NCBI RefSeq assembly: GCF_002797555.1
Contig: NZ_PGFA01000003.1
Span: 1 to 64,000, forward strand
Direction of reading: 5' to 3'
DNA length: 64,000 nucleotides
Source: Hymenobacter chitinivorans DSM 11115
GTDB taxonomy: Bacteria > Bacteroidota > Bacteroidia > Cytophagales > Hymenobacteraceae
In this document: positions 8,450 through 16,843 of the stretch, in pieces
How positions within the stretch are numbered: the stretch's first letter is position 1
Layout of the letters: each line of letters begins with the position of its first letter
Translations under genes and position numbers: made by a program
The notes under the pieces: generated by a model
What the model saw: the letters and a program-made list of their open reading frames with translations, nothing else
Databases searched by the model: none
What the model was told of the DNA's origin: nothing

Positions 8450-8989
8450 ATGCACCTTCTCGCTTTTGGCGGCAGCCTGCGCCCCGCCTCTACCACCGGC
8501 CAGCTGCTGCGCGCCGCGGCGGCCCTGGCCCCAGCCAGCGTCCGGTTTGGCTTCTACGAAGGCTTGGCCGACTTACCCCACTTCAGCCCCGAGCTGGACG
8601 CGGAGCCGCTGCCCAGGGCCGTAACCACGCTACGACAGAGGTTGGCCGCCGCCGACGGTATTTTATTTTGCACGCCGGAGTACGCCTACGGGATGCCCGG
8701 CGCCTTTAAAAATGCCCTGGACTGGACGGTTTCCACGACCCTGCTGACTAATAAACCGGTGGCCATCATGAGTGCCTCGCCCAGTTTCCTGGGCGGCGAC
8801 AAAGCCCACGCTGCCCTGCAGCTGACCCTCACGGCGCTGAATACACAGATTGTGGAAGAAGCCAGCCTGCTCATACCGGGGGTGCGCACCAAACTAAGCG
8901 CCACCGGCGAGGTAACCGATGCGGCCACCCGGCAGCAGCTGCAGCGGGTAGTGGCCGCGCTCGGGCAGGCTTGCCAGCAGCAGGGTTAG
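8450..8989 (+). CDS. NAD(P)H-dependent FMN reductase
   Basis: A 179-aa flavodoxin-like oxidoreductase. The phosphate-binding loop is FGGSLRPASTTGQLLRA at the N terminus. The family's second flavin motif, TPEYAYGMPGAFKNALDW, lies about 75-92. Relatives reduce FMN, quinones, chromate or azo dyes with NAD(P)H; the physiological substrate here is unknown. Its stop overlaps by 4 bp the stop of the converging gene at 8986, so the two transcripts must overlap at their 3' ends. Confidence 0.87.
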   Translation: MHLLAFGGSLRPASTTGQLLRAAAALAPASVRFGFYEGLADLPHFSPELDAEPLPRAVTTLRQRLAAADGILFCTPEYAYGMPGAFKNALDWTVSTTLLTNKPVAIMSASPSFLGGDKAHAALQLTLTALNTQIVEEASLLIPGVRTKLSATGEVTDAATRQQLQRVVAALGQACQQQG

Positions 8990-9417
8990 CCCAAGGCCTG
9001 GCGGCGCTGCCGCTCGTGCAGCCAACTGATGGCCTCGCCCTCGTCGCCGAAAAAGGCCACGACGAAGGGCTGCTGGTCGTAAAACTCGGGAGTACGGAAA
9101 CTCGGCCCGGCCATAATAGCCTCCTTCAGGGTGGGGCTGGCCAGGTACGCCACGCAGAGCTGAGCCCCCAGCTGCCGGCCCATAGCGGGAAAAAACTTGG
9201 TGAGCAGCCACTGCGTCGTAACCGGGTCGTTGAAGCTACGGCGGCGGATATCCTGCAGCCAGAAGCGGCAGCCCGACTCCTGGCCCTGCTTTCGAAGCTG
9301 CTCATACACGGCGGGCAGCTGCTCTACGGCAGGCTGGTAGCCCCAGCGGCCCACCAGAATGTCCAGGTCGGCGCGGTAGGTCAGGTCCAGCAGGTCGGAA
9401 GTCAGGTCGGCGCTCAT
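8986..9417 (-). CDS. Uncharacterised small protein, paralog of 15821-16234
   Basis: A 143-aa soluble protein that I cannot place in a named family with certainty. It shares a pattern with the product of 15821-16234: an L-T-Y-R-x-D-L...RW opening, a CRFWLQDIRRR centre, a QWLLTKFFP helix, an AYLASP strand and a FGDEGEAISWL end. The closing (D/E)EGEAI-x-WL strand-helix resembles the C terminus of STAS/SEC14-like or SpoIIAA-like proteins, so a small alpha/beta fold is likely. No signal peptide or membrane segment. It converges on the FMN reductase gene and overlaps its last 4 bp. Confidence 0.6.
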   Translation of the reverse strand: MSADLTSDLLDLTYRADLDILVGRWGYQPAVEQLPAVYEQLRKQGQESGCRFWLQDIRRRSFNDPVTTQWLLTKFFPAMGRQLGAQLCVAYLASPTLKEAIMAGPSFRTPEFYDQQPFVVAFFGDEGEAISWLHERQRRQALG

Positions 9418-9466
9418 TGGGTGGGTTTGGGCCGCAACTTACGCAGATTCCGGCCGGGCAGCTTGC

Positions 9467-10441
9467 TTAGGCTTTGCGGGGCAGCTTTTTGCGGAAGCTC
9501 ACCAGGGCCTGGTTGAACTCGGTGGGACTTTCAATAAGGGCATAATGGCGGCCGGGTACTACGACAACCTGCTGGTTGGGAAACTGAAACGACTTGTAAT
9601 GCTCGGGGCCCACCATGTAGTCGTCCTGGCCCGAGACAACCAGCACCGGCATTTTCAGCGCGGCCGTAGCCGGCGTCAGATCCTGCACGTAGCCCTGGAT
9701 GGCGGGACCCTGAAATAGCGTGGTGGCAAAGTCACGGTTGGCGGGCACGCCCTTCATCACGCGGCTCAGGCGGGCCGGCGTCGAGTCGTTGGCGTACATA
9801 AACCGGTTCATCAGCCCTTGCTGCCCCAGCAGGCCCATCACCATGCCGAAGCGCTGGGGCAGGGGCGCGGCCGGGTCCAGGGGCGGGCGGCTGGCTTCGG
9901 GCAGCAGCTTATAGCCGTTGGCGGCGGTGCTTTCCATGGAAGCGGGCAGGTTCAGGATGCTGTTGACCAACACCAGGCCCTGCACCCGCTCGGGGTATTT
10001 GCTGGCGTAGGCCGTGGCAATGATGCCGCCGAAGGAGTGCGACATCACCACCCACTTGTCGAGGTGAAGCTGCTGGCGCACCTCTTCCAGGTCCTGCACC
10101 AGCCGCTCAATGGCGTAGTTTTTCGCGGGGTCGGAGGCCGAGCGGCCACTGCCGCGCTGGTCGAGGTAAATCATCTGGAAGTTCTGCTCCAGCGTTTTGC
10201 CCGCCAGGGCCTCAATGGCGTAGCTGCCCGAGCCGGGGCCGCCGTGCACGAACACGCAGGGCAGACCCTTGCCGGCCACTTTGGTGTAGAGCTGCACGCC
10301 ATCGGTGGTGGTAATAGTGGGCGTGCCGTTGGCCAGGCCGGCTGCTTTTTGCTGGGCGGGAGCCGGGTTGGCGGTGGCCCACATAAGGAATACGACCAGA
10401 AACCAGGCCCGCAGGCGGAGTTGAGAAGAAGCAATTGACAT
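9467..10441 (-). CDS. Alpha/beta hydrolase, exported (proline iminopeptidase-like)
   Basis: A 324-aa protein with a signal peptide (cleavage after about residue 29, NPAPAQ) followed by an alpha/beta hydrolase fold. VFVHGGPGSGSYA holds the oxyanion HGGPG, and YLDQRGSGRS is typical of the prolyl-aminopeptidase branch. SHSFGG is the nucleophile elbow with Ser in place of the usual first Gly. VSGQDDYMVG and the HYALIE region supply the acid and His. It probably acts in the periplasm on peptides or esters. The substrate is not readable. Confidence 0.85.
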   Translation of the reverse strand: MSIASSQLRLRAWFLVVFLMWATANPAPAQQKAAGLANGTPTITTTDGVQLYTKVAGKGLPCVFVHGGPGSGSYAIEALAGKTLEQNFQMIYLDQRGSGRSASDPAKNYAIERLVQDLEEVRQQLHLDKWVVMSHSFGGIIATAYASKYPERVQGLVLVNSILNLPASMESTAANGYKLLPEASRPPLDPAAPLPQRFGMVMGLLGQQGLMNRFMYANDSTPARLSRVMKGVPANRDFATTLFQGPAIQGYVQDLTPATAALKMPVLVVSGQDDYMVGPEHYKSFQFPNQQVVVVPGRHYALIESPTEFNQALVSFRKKLPRKA

Positions 10442-10552
10442 TCGGATAGAAGAATAGATGGCGAAGAAGCTGGGGCTGAATATAGGAATTCCCTATAGTC
10501 TCTTCGCTGCTATTCAGCTGCTTCTGGTCTAGTTAGCCTGTAGCTTTCCGTT

Positions 10553-10810
10553 CTAACCCTGGGTTTTGCCCTTCAAATCCCAGTGGCTCGACAAGACCTG
10601 CTGGGTACCGGGCTGCCGCTTGATAGTGCGCACGTACCGCTCGCCGGCAATGGCGCCGTTGGGTTTGCGTCGGCCGATAAAGAGCATCACCGGCTCACCC
10701 TGGTCGTTGGTCACGAAGGTGATGTCGTGCCCTTTAAATACGTCGTCGATGCGGGTAGAGGGCTCGTAGAGCTTGCTGAGCTTCTGGTCGAGCTGAGGGT
10801 GCAAGGGCAT
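10553..10810 (-). CDS. Conserved hypothetical protein, 85 aa
   Basis: A small basic soluble protein (MPLHPQLDQKLSKLYEPSTR at its start) with no motif that I recognise. The middle, ITFVTNDQGEPVMLFIGRRK, reads as two beta strands joined by a turn, followed by RYVRTIKR. The composition is ordinary for the genome and the frame is well bounded, so I regard it as real. It is separated from the M13 peptidase gene upstream by a terminator hairpin. Confidence 0.55.
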   Translation of the reverse strand: MPLHPQLDQKLSKLYEPSTRIDDVFKGHDITFVTNDQGEPVMLFIGRRKPNGAIAGERYVRTIKRQPGTQQVLSSHWDLKGKTQG

Positions 10811-10888
10811 GGCGGGTACTGCGTTGGTGCAGCCCGTTCTACGGCCGGCGCGGTGAGTGAGGTTGGCTGGCGGCGGGCCCTGAAACGC

Positions 10889-10922
10889 AAAAAAGGCGTT
10901 TCGGATAATCCGAAACGCCTTT
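10889..10922 (-). terminator. Terminator hairpin of the M13 peptidase gene
   Basis: A 14-bp perfect stem (10892-10905 with 10909-10922) closed by a 3-nt loop, with the T-run on the minus strand. It lies downstream of the peptidase stop at 11014. Confidence 0.8.
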
Positions 10923-10926
10923 CTAG

Positions 10927-11011
10927 GTGAAGTGGTGAGTTTTTTGTTCGGCTAGCGCAGAGCGGCGCAACTAGAACGACAACTCACCAGTTCACTAGTT
11001 CACCACTTCAC
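10927..11011. repeat. Imperfect inverted repeat behind the M13 gene
   Basis: Arms GTGAAGTGGTGA (10927-10938) and TCACCACTTCAC (11000-11011) match perfectly. Between them, CAACTCACCAGTTCACTAG repeats the same TTCAC words. A related CTCACCATTTCACCACT stretch lies at 63062-63078, again directly behind the stop of a minus-strand gene. Confidence 0.5.
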
Positions 11012-11013
11012 AG

Positions 11014-13167
11014 TTACCAAATCTTGGCGCGCTGGTTTTCGGCGCGGACCATCTTGCCTTCCTTGCAGCCGAAGGCCTCGTAGAACTGGGTCATGTTCTG
11101 CAGGGGGCCGTTGGTGCGGTACTGGGCCGGGGAGTGCGGGTCGGTGAGCACCTGCTGACGCAGGTATTCGGGGCGGGCGTTGGTGCGCCACACCTGGGCC
11201 CAGCTCAGGAAGAAGCGCTGCTCGGGCGTGAAGCCGTCGTAGTTGGGGCGGGCGTTGGCGCCGTACTTTTTCTCCAGTTGCTTTTCCAGGGCCGAGTAGG
11301 CCAGGGCCAAGCCGCCGAAGTCGGCCAGGTTTTCGCCCATCGTGAGCTTGCCGTTCACGAACACCGAATCCAGGGGAGAGAAGGCCGAATACTGCCCGCC
11401 CACCATGTCGGCGCGCTTGGTGAAGTTGTCGGCGTCTTCCTTGGTCCACCAGTCGCGCAGGTTGCCTTCAGCATCCGACTGCCGGCCCTGGTCGTCGAAA
11501 CCGTGGGTGATTTCGTGGCCGATTACGGCGCCCATGCCACCGTAGTTGACGGCGTCGTCGGCTTTGGGGTCGAAGAACGGGGGCTGCATGATACCGGCCG
11601 GAAACACGATTTCGTTCATCGACGGGTTGTAGTAGGCATTCACCGTGGGCGGGGTCATGCCCCACTCGCCGCGGTCAATCGGCTTGCCGTACTTGCTCAC
11701 GTTGTCCTTATACTCCCATATGCGGGCGGCCATTACGTTCTGCAGGTACGACTCGCGCGACATATTCAGGGCCGAGTAGTCTTTCCACTTGTCGGGGTAG
11801 CCGATTTTGACGGTGAAGGCGTTCAGCTTCTTCAGGGCTTCGGTCTTGGTGGCGGCGCTCATCCACTCCAAACCTTGGATGTGCTCGGCCATGGCCGACT
11901 TGATGTTGCCGACCATTTCCAGGGCCTTCTGCTTGGTTTCGGGCGCAAAGGCCTTGTCCACGTAGAGCTGGCCGAAGGCTTCGCCCAGGGCGCCGTCGGT
12001 GGCGCGCAGCATACGCTTCCAGCGGGGCTGCTGCACCTTGGCGCCGGTCAGCACCTGGTTGAAGCGGAACGACTCATCCACGAAAGCCGTGGGCAGAGCC
12101 GATGCGGCCGAGTTCGTCACGTGCCAGCGCAGGTAGGTTTTCCAGTCATTCAGCGGCTCTTGCTTGAGGGCCGTGCTGGCTTCCTTCAGGAATTCGGGCT
12201 GCCCCACAATAACTTCCTTGGCCGAGCCCAGGCCCACTTGCTGCAGCAGGCTGGTTACGCCCAGGTTGGGAAATTGCTGGTTGGCCTCAGCCACCGTCAT
12301 CTTGTTGTAGTTGGCGTAGGGGTCGCGCAGGGCCACGCGGTCCTTGCTGGCTTTGGCCAGCCGCGTTTCCAGGCGCATCACGGTGTTGGCGTTCTTGGCG
12401 GCGGTGGCTTCGTTGTCGCCGAGCTGCCGGAACATGTTGGTCAGGTAGGTCAGGTAGGCCGTGCGGATCTGCTTGGAGCGCGCATCGTCCTTGAGGTAGT
12501 AGTCCTTGTCGGGCAGTGTCAGGCCGCCCTGCGACATATAGACGGCGTACTCCGTGCTTTTCTTGCGGTCCTGGCGTACGCCCAGGCCCAGCACCGAGCG
12601 GGTTTGCAGCATCTGCTGGCGGCTCAGGGCCGTCTGCAGGCCTTTCAGGTCCTTGATGGCGGCAATGCGGTCCAGCTCGGGCTTCAGATACTTCAGGCCG
12701 GCTGTATCAATGCCCACCGAGTCCATGGCCGTGGCGTAGTAGTCGCCCACCTTCTGCAGGTTCGAGCCCTTGGGCGCGGTGCGGTTGGCGGCGGCATCGT
12801 TCAGAATCTGCCGCATGACGGTCTCGTTCTGGTTGATGAGCTGGTTCCAGGAGCTCCAGCGCGACTCGGCGGCGGGCACCGGGTTGTTCTTAAGCCAGGT
12901 CCCGGAGGCGTACTGGAAGAAGTTGTCGCAGGGCGACACCGACTTATCGATGTTGGACACATCCAGGCCCACACCGGGTACGGAGGGCAGGGAGCCGGGC
13001 GCCGCGGTGGTCGTGGTCGAGGCCGTGGCCGTAGCCGTAGCCGTAGCATCGGCAGCCGGGGTGGTGGCCGTGGCAGCCGGAGTGCTGGCGGCGCAGCCCG
13101 CCAGGGTAAGGCCGGCGGCGGTGCCCAGAGCACCCAGAGCGAGTAAAAGTTGGTTTTTGTTGGTCAT
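11014..13167 (-). CDS. M13 family zinc metallopeptidase, lipoprotein
   Basis: A neprilysin/PepO-like endopeptidase of about 717 aa. The zinc site HEITH (IGHEITHGFDDQGRQ, about residue 545) and the third ligand in ENLADFGG are both present, as are the family's VNAYYNPSMNEIVFPAGIMQ and the C-terminal WAQVWR region. The start at 13167 gives a lipoprotein signal with lipobox LAGC, followed by a low-complexity Ala/Thr linker; upstream in-frame starts lack this. The enzyme is thus probably anchored in the outer or inner membrane and acts on peptides in the envelope. It stands alone and ends in a terminator. Confidence 0.93.
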   Translation of the reverse strand: MTNKNQLLLALGALGTAAGLTLAGCAASTPAATATTPAADATATATATASTTTTAAPGSLPSVPGVGLDVSNIDKSVSPCDNFFQYASGTWLKNNPVPAAESRWSSWNQLINQNETVMRQILNDAAANRTAPKGSNLQKVGDYYATAMDSVGIDTAGLKYLKPELDRIAAIKDLKGLQTALSRQQMLQTRSVLGLGVRQDRKKSTEYAVYMSQGGLTLPDKDYYLKDDARSKQIRTAYLTYLTNMFRQLGDNEATAAKNANTVMRLETRLAKASKDRVALRDPYANYNKMTVAEANQQFPNLGVTSLLQQVGLGSAKEVIVGQPEFLKEASTALKQEPLNDWKTYLRWHVTNSAASALPTAFVDESFRFNQVLTGAKVQQPRWKRMLRATDGALGEAFGQLYVDKAFAPETKQKALEMVGNIKSAMAEHIQGLEWMSAATKTEALKKLNAFTVKIGYPDKWKDYSALNMSRESYLQNVMAARIWEYKDNVSKYGKPIDRGEWGMTPPTVNAYYNPSMNEIVFPAGIMQPPFFDPKADDAVNYGGMGAVIGHEITHGFDDQGRQSDAEGNLRDWWTKEDADNFTKRADMVGGQYSAFSPLDSVFVNGKLTMGENLADFGGLALAYSALEKQLEKKYGANARPNYDGFTPEQRFFLSWAQVWRTNARPEYLRQQVLTDPHSPAQYRTNGPLQNMTQFYEAFGCKEGKMVRAENQRAKIW

Positions 13168-13349
13168 TATGCAGATGTATGGGAAGGCAGAAAAAAGGCC
13201 GCTACCCCCGAGCGACAACCCAGGAGCCGGCTTGGTTCCGGTACGAGCAGCTCCGGCGGTCGTAATCGGGGGAGAAACCCCAAAAACCGACTGCTGGCGC
13301 GCGTCGCGCCAAAGACAGCGCCGCAAGCTCGGGGCTGCATGGCCCCGAT

Positions 13350-13357
13350 TATCTTTG
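13350..13357 (+). promoter_or_regulatory. Promoter -7 element of the Nudix gene
   Basis: TATCTTTG fully matches TAnnTTTG and lies 48 bp before the ATG at 13405. No clear -33 element is visible. Confidence 0.5.
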
Positions 13358-13404
13358 CCGACGGCTCCTTAAATATAGTATCCGCCTGATTACGACCAAT
13401 CCCC

Positions 13405-13806
13405 ATGCAGATTATCGACAAAGTAGCTTGGCTGCACCTGCACCAGGGCCTGGTGCTGAGCACCCGCAGCCGGGGCAAAGACCGTTACTACTTTCCCGGT
13501 GGCAAGCGCGAAGCTGGCGAAACCGACGCCCAGACCCTGATTCGGGAAATCCGGGAGGAGCTGACCGTGACGCTCACGCCGGAGAGTCTGCGCTACCTGG
13601 GCACCTTCGAAGCCCAGGCCCACGGCCACGCCGAGGGAGTCTTGGTACGCATGCTCTGCTACGCCGCCGACTATAGCGGTACGCTGCAGCCCGCCGCCGA
13701 AATTGCGGAACTCGCCTGGCTCACCTACCAGGACCGCCCCCGCGTATCGGCCGTCGACCAGCTGATTTTCGACTGGCTCCGCGAGCAGGGCCAGCTCGCC
13801 GACTAG
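13405..13806 (+). CDS. Nudix hydrolase
   Basis: A 133-aa pyrophosphohydrolase. The Nudix box is complete: G33-x5-E39-x7-R47E48-x2-E51E52 in GKREAGETDAQTLIREIREE. Members split nucleoside diphosphates linked to another group, in cell cleaning or signalling; the substrate is not predictable. The ATG at 13405 starts the first beta strand (IIDKVAWLHLHQG) as usual. It is divergent from the peptidase gene and convergent with the ene-reductase, with a strong shared terminator between. Confidence 0.9.
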   Translation: MQIIDKVAWLHLHQGLVLSTRSRGKDRYYFPGGKREAGETDAQTLIREIREELTVTLTPESLRYLGTFEAQAHGHAEGVLVRMLCYAADYSGTLQPAAEIAELAWLTYQDRPRVSAVDQLIFDWLREQGQLAD

Positions 13807-13875
13807 CTTCGCCGGCCCCTACCGAATACCCCCGAGGCTACCCGAGTTGCCAGAAAAAGGACCCCAGTAACCAGC

Positions 13876-13916
13876 TTGGCCACTCGGGTTGCCGATTCGG
13901 CGACTTGAGTGGCCAA
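13876..13916. other. Hairpin directly before the shared terminator
   Basis: Two 18-base arms built on TTGGCCACTC and GAGTGGCCAA pair with only three non-identical positions, around a GATTC loop. It precedes and slightly overlaps the perfect terminator stem at 13913, so two hairpins stand side by side. Confidence 0.45.
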
Positions 13917-13963
13917 AAAGAGGGCCGGAGTCGCTGAATTAGCAACTCCGGCCCTCTTTTTGG
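13913..13963. terminator. Bidirectional terminator
   Basis: A perfect 19-bp stem (13913-13931 with 13945-13963) with A/T runs on both sides and a 13-nt loop. It separates the convergent Nudix and ene-reductase genes. Confidence 0.9.
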
Positions 13964-14024
13964 CTACCCGGGTGGGCGGCTGGGGTACTCGTGGGGCGCG
14001 ACCCGGCGGGGGCGGACCACGCCC

Positions 14025-15095
14025 TTACTTGTGGCGCTTGGCGCGGGCGTACTGCACGGGCCACTCCACATCCACACCTAGCTCCTGGGCGGCGTGCAGC
14101 GGGAAGTTGGGGTCGCGCAGCATCTCGCGGGCCAGCAGCACCAGGTCGGCCTGCCCGCTGGCAATGATACTCTCGGCCTGCTGGGCGGAGGTGATGATGC
14201 CCACGGCCCCGGTCAGGATGTCGGCCTCTTTTCGGACCCGCTCGGCAAACTCCACCTGGTAGCCCGGGCCCACCGGAATTGGGGCGGTAGGCACGTTGCC
14301 GCCGGTCGAGCAGTCAATCAAATCCACGCCGTGCTCCTTGAGCAGGCGGGCCAGGGCCACGGAATCCTCGGCGGTCCAGCCACCCTCGGTCCAGTCGGTG
14401 GCCGAGATGCGCACGAACAGCGGGTACTCGGCCGGCCACTCGGCGCGGGTCACGTCCACGATTTGCAGCAGCAGGCGGCAGCGGTTCTCAAACGAGCCGC
14501 CGTAGCTGTCGGTGCGGGCGTTGCTCAGGGGCGAAAGGAACTCGTGGAGCAAATAGCCGTGGGCCGCGTGGATTTCCACCACCTGAAAGCCCGCCGCCAG
14601 GGCCCGCAGCGTGGCGGCCCGGTAGTCGGCAATAACCTTATCAATGCCGGCCTGGTCGAGGGCCAGGGGCTCGGGCTGCCCGGCGTGAAACGGCACGGCG
14701 CTGGGCGCCACGGTTTGCCAGCCGCCTTCGGCTTCGGGCACTACGCCGTTGCCTTTCCAGGAAGTGAAGGTGCTGGCTTTGCGGCCGGCGTGGGCCAACT
14801 GAATCCCGGGCACGGCCCCGTGCTCGGCCAGAAAGTTGGTGATGCGCTTGAGGCCCGGTAGGTGCTCGTCGCTCCAGATGCCCAGGTCGTCGGGGGTGAT
14901 GCGGCCCTCGGGCGCCACGGCCGCGGCCTCGGTGATGATGAGGCCCGCCCCGCCCACGGCCCGGCTGCCCAGGTGCACCAGGTGCCAGTCGTTGACGAAC
15001 CCGTCGCGGCTGCTGTACATGCACATCGGCGAGACGGTGATGCGGTTTTTAATCGTGAGGCCGCGAATGGTGAGCGGCGTAAACAGACTGGCCAT
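14025..15095 (-). CDS. namA: NADH:flavin oxidoreductase, YqjM/NamA-like ene-reductase
   Basis: A 356-aa FMN-dependent TIM-barrel enzyme of the old yellow enzyme family, thermophilic-like (YqjM) class. The class marker cysteine is at Cys25 in SPMCMYSS, with Tyr27 beside it as in YqjM. The substrate-binding histidine pair is in EIHAAHGYLLHEF. GIQLAHAGRKAS and the C-terminal phosphate loop (VGIITSAQQAESII) fit as well. It reduces activated C=C bonds, often in detoxification of electrophiles. It lies upstream of the Nudix/ene-reductase terminator and is monocistronic as far as can be seen. Confidence 0.9.
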   Translation of the reverse strand: MASLFTPLTIRGLTIKNRITVSPMCMYSSRDGFVNDWHLVHLGSRAVGGAGLIITEAAAVAPEGRITPDDLGIWSDEHLPGLKRITNFLAEHGAVPGIQLAHAGRKASTFTSWKGNGVVPEAEGGWQTVAPSAVPFHAGQPEPLALDQAGIDKVIADYRAATLRALAAGFQVVEIHAAHGYLLHEFLSPLSNARTDSYGGSFENRCRLLLQIVDVTRAEWPAEYPLFVRISATDWTEGGWTAEDSVALARLLKEHGVDLIDCSTGGNVPTAPIPVGPGYQVEFAERVRKEADILTGAVGIITSAQQAESIIASGQADLVLLAREMLRDPNFPLHAAQELGVDVEWPVQYARAKRHK

Positions 15096-15171
15096 AAGTA
15101 TGCAGGGTTGAGTAAGTAGCCTAAACTGAATTGGGAGGGCGCGGGTTTTGGTGGCAGACCAGCCCCAGCCC

Positions 15172-15777
15172 CTACTCTACGATTATACCGTACTTATCGA
15201 CCAGGCCCAGCAGGCCCGTAAGGGTGAAACGGGCCTTGGTGAGAGTGTTGCCGTCGGGGTCGATGCTGAACTCGGAGGCGGTGGTAAAGTCGGTGCCCGT
15301 GAGCTGGGTGCTGCGAAACACGGTGCCGCGCAGGGTGCAGTCCGCAAAGGCCGCCTCGGTCAGGTCGGCGCTGGTGAAGTCGGCATCGGTCAGGGAGCAG
15401 CCCACAAAGCGGGTGTTGCGCAGCTTTTTGCCGAAGAAGGAAGCGTAGTGCAGCTGGCAACCCTGGAAGTGTACTTCGAAGAGAAAGTCGCGGCAGGCGG
15501 CAAACTGCACGCCCGAGAGCTTGCAGTCGGCAAAGGCCACGTTCTGCAGGCTGGCCCCCGCCATGGCCGCCGAGGCGAGGTTGCAGCGCTCGAAGAGGCA
15601 GTCGGCAAACCGCAGCTGCCCGAGCTGGGCCCCGGAAAAGTCGCAGCCGATGAAGTGGCACTGCTCAAACTCAGTGTCGGGGTGAGCGGCCAGGGTGCGG
15701 GCGTCCCAACGCTCAAAGCGGTTTTCGGCGGGAAATACGGTGGGCCGACCGGCCGGCTTGGCGCGACGCTGCTTCAT
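15172..15777 (-). CDS. Pentapeptide repeat protein, Qnr/MfpA-like shape
   Basis: A 201-aa protein made mostly of A(D/N)LXX-type pentapeptides from about residue 35 to 165 (CHFIGCDFSGAQLGQLRFAD, then ADFTSADLTEAAFADCTLRG). These should form a right-handed quadrilateral beta helix. The C-terminal tail, KARFTLTGLLGLVDKYGIIV, is an amphipathic hydrophobic segment like the dimerisation helix of Qnr and MfpA, which mimic DNA and bind DNA gyrase. A role in topoisomerase protection is possible but unproven: many pentapeptide proteins have other or unknown roles. No signal peptide. Confidence 0.85.
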   Translation of the reverse strand: MKQRRAKPAGRPTVFPAENRFERWDARTLAAHPDTEFEQCHFIGCDFSGAQLGQLRFADCLFERCNLASAAMAGASLQNVAFADCKLSGVQFAACRDFLFEVHFQGCQLHYASFFGKKLRNTRFVGCSLTDADFTSADLTEAAFADCTLRGTVFRSTQLTGTDFTTASEFSIDPDGNTLTKARFTLTGLLGLVDKYGIIVE

Positions 15778-15820
15778 GGCAAGAGGGAGTTCAGACGATA
15801 TAGTAAGGAGGAAAACCGGG

Positions 15821-16234
15821 CTAAGGTTGCTGCTGCAGCCAGCGGATGGCCTCGCCTTCCTCCACGAACCGCTCCCCCAGAAAGGGCCGGCCGTTGAAGT
15901 AGGCGGCCGGCGGAAAGGCGGCGTCGGCGTCCTGGTCGCGCAGGGTTACGGGGGCCAGCAGGTAGGCCAGGTAGGTGCGCTGCTGCAGGCGGGGCTGGAG
16001 CAGGGGCAAAAACGAGCTGAGCATCCACTGGGCCCCTTCTCGGTCGGTGTTGAAGCGGCGGCGGCCGTCGAGTAGCCAGTGGCGGCAGGCGTGGGCGGCG
16101 GCGTGCTCCAGGATGAGCAAGTAGCCCTGCTGCATTTCGGCCACCGAAATCAGGCGCTGCCAGCGCACCACGAGCAAGTGCAGGTCGGGCCGGTAGGTGA
16201 GCGTCAGAAAATCGGGCAGGAGCGGCAAGGGCAT
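15821..16234 (-). CDS. Uncharacterised small protein, paralog of 8986-9417
   Basis: A 137-aa soluble protein. From the ATG at 16234 it lines up end to end with the product of 8986-9417: LTYRPDLHLLVVRW, ACRHWLLDGRRR, GAQWMLSSFLPL, AYLLAPVTL and EEGEAIRWLQQQ. Longer upstream starts would add about 49 residues with no counterpart in the paralog. The function is unknown; a SpoIIAA/STAS-like alpha/beta fold is my best guess from the strand-helix ending. It lies upstream of the pentapeptide gene on the same strand, 43 bp away, and may be cotranscribed with it. Confidence 0.6.
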   Translation of the reverse strand: MPLPLLPDFLTLTYRPDLHLLVVRWQRLISVAEMQQGYLLILEHAAAHACRHWLLDGRRRFNTDREGAQWMLSSFLPLLQPRLQQRTYLAYLLAPVTLRDQDADAAFPPAAYFNGRPFLGERFVEEGEAIRWLQQQP

Positions 16235-16767
16235 GGGCGGCGGGTAAGCGGGCAAAGCTACGGCCACCGGCTGCAAGTAGTAACCCCATCGGGAAAATTT
16301 AGCCGTGGCCCCGAAAGCAAAACAGGCACGAGGCAAAGCCCCGCGCCTGTAAACAAGCGGGTTGAGCCCAGATGACCCCAACCACTACTTGCCCGGACTG
16401 GGCGCCGAAGCGCCGTATACCTTGAGTTTTCTGCTGAAAACACCGTTGTACCGTAGCGCAGCAGCTGGCAGAACGCTGCCCCGGCACGGCAACGGTGGTA
16501 CCCCAATATTCCTGCGTTTGCCGAGCCCGCGCAATACCTACATCTAGGTATTTTACCAGCCGGGGCCCCGCTCCGCTTCCCTTTCCGCCGACGTTGAGGT
16601 GCCGGCCGCCACAACGCCATAATTACATTTTAGCGGGTGGCTGCTTGCTGCAGGCTATTTGCGCTACTCCGACTCCCAAGCAACAAGCCGCAACCAGCCA
16701 GTTATTTACCTTCAAAAATTACAACTTATTCTAAATAACGGCTTGCCATTTCTTCAGAATAATCCAA
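16235..16767. other. Long intergenic stretch without a gene
   Basis: Between the starts of the divergent genes at 16234 and 16844 there are 609 bases. Short open frames here lack homology and codon structure. A weak hairpin (ACAGGC at about 16322 with GCCTGT near 16346) and an A+T-rich segment (16690-16790) are all that I see. Confidence 0.4.
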
Positions 16768-16775
16768 TAAACTTG
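16743..16775 (+). promoter_or_regulatory. Possible promoter of the serine hydrolase gene
   Basis: TAAACTTG (16768-16775) differs from TAnnTTTG by one base. A TTG at 16743-16745 lies 22 bp upstream, within an A+T-rich patch. The predicted leader is about 60 nt. Confidence 0.35.
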
Positions 16776-16843
16776 TAGTTCAGTCGAAAGACTGGCCGGC
16801 CCGCAAACCGGCGGTTTAGCGTCTTACCTGCCAAGTTGGATTT

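Noticed and set aside
11134..13146. A 670-codon plus-strand frame opposite the M13 peptidase
   Set aside because: Its low-complexity His/Gly/Val-rich product is the antisense of a gene with clear metallopeptidase motifs. Similar long antisense frames opposite trehalase, aspA, gpmI, thrA, prfA and the AsmA-like gene were left out for the same reason.
16362..16734. Short plus-strand frames in the long gap before the serine hydrolase
   Set aside because: No homology, mutual overlap, and composition of random frames in GC-rich DNA.
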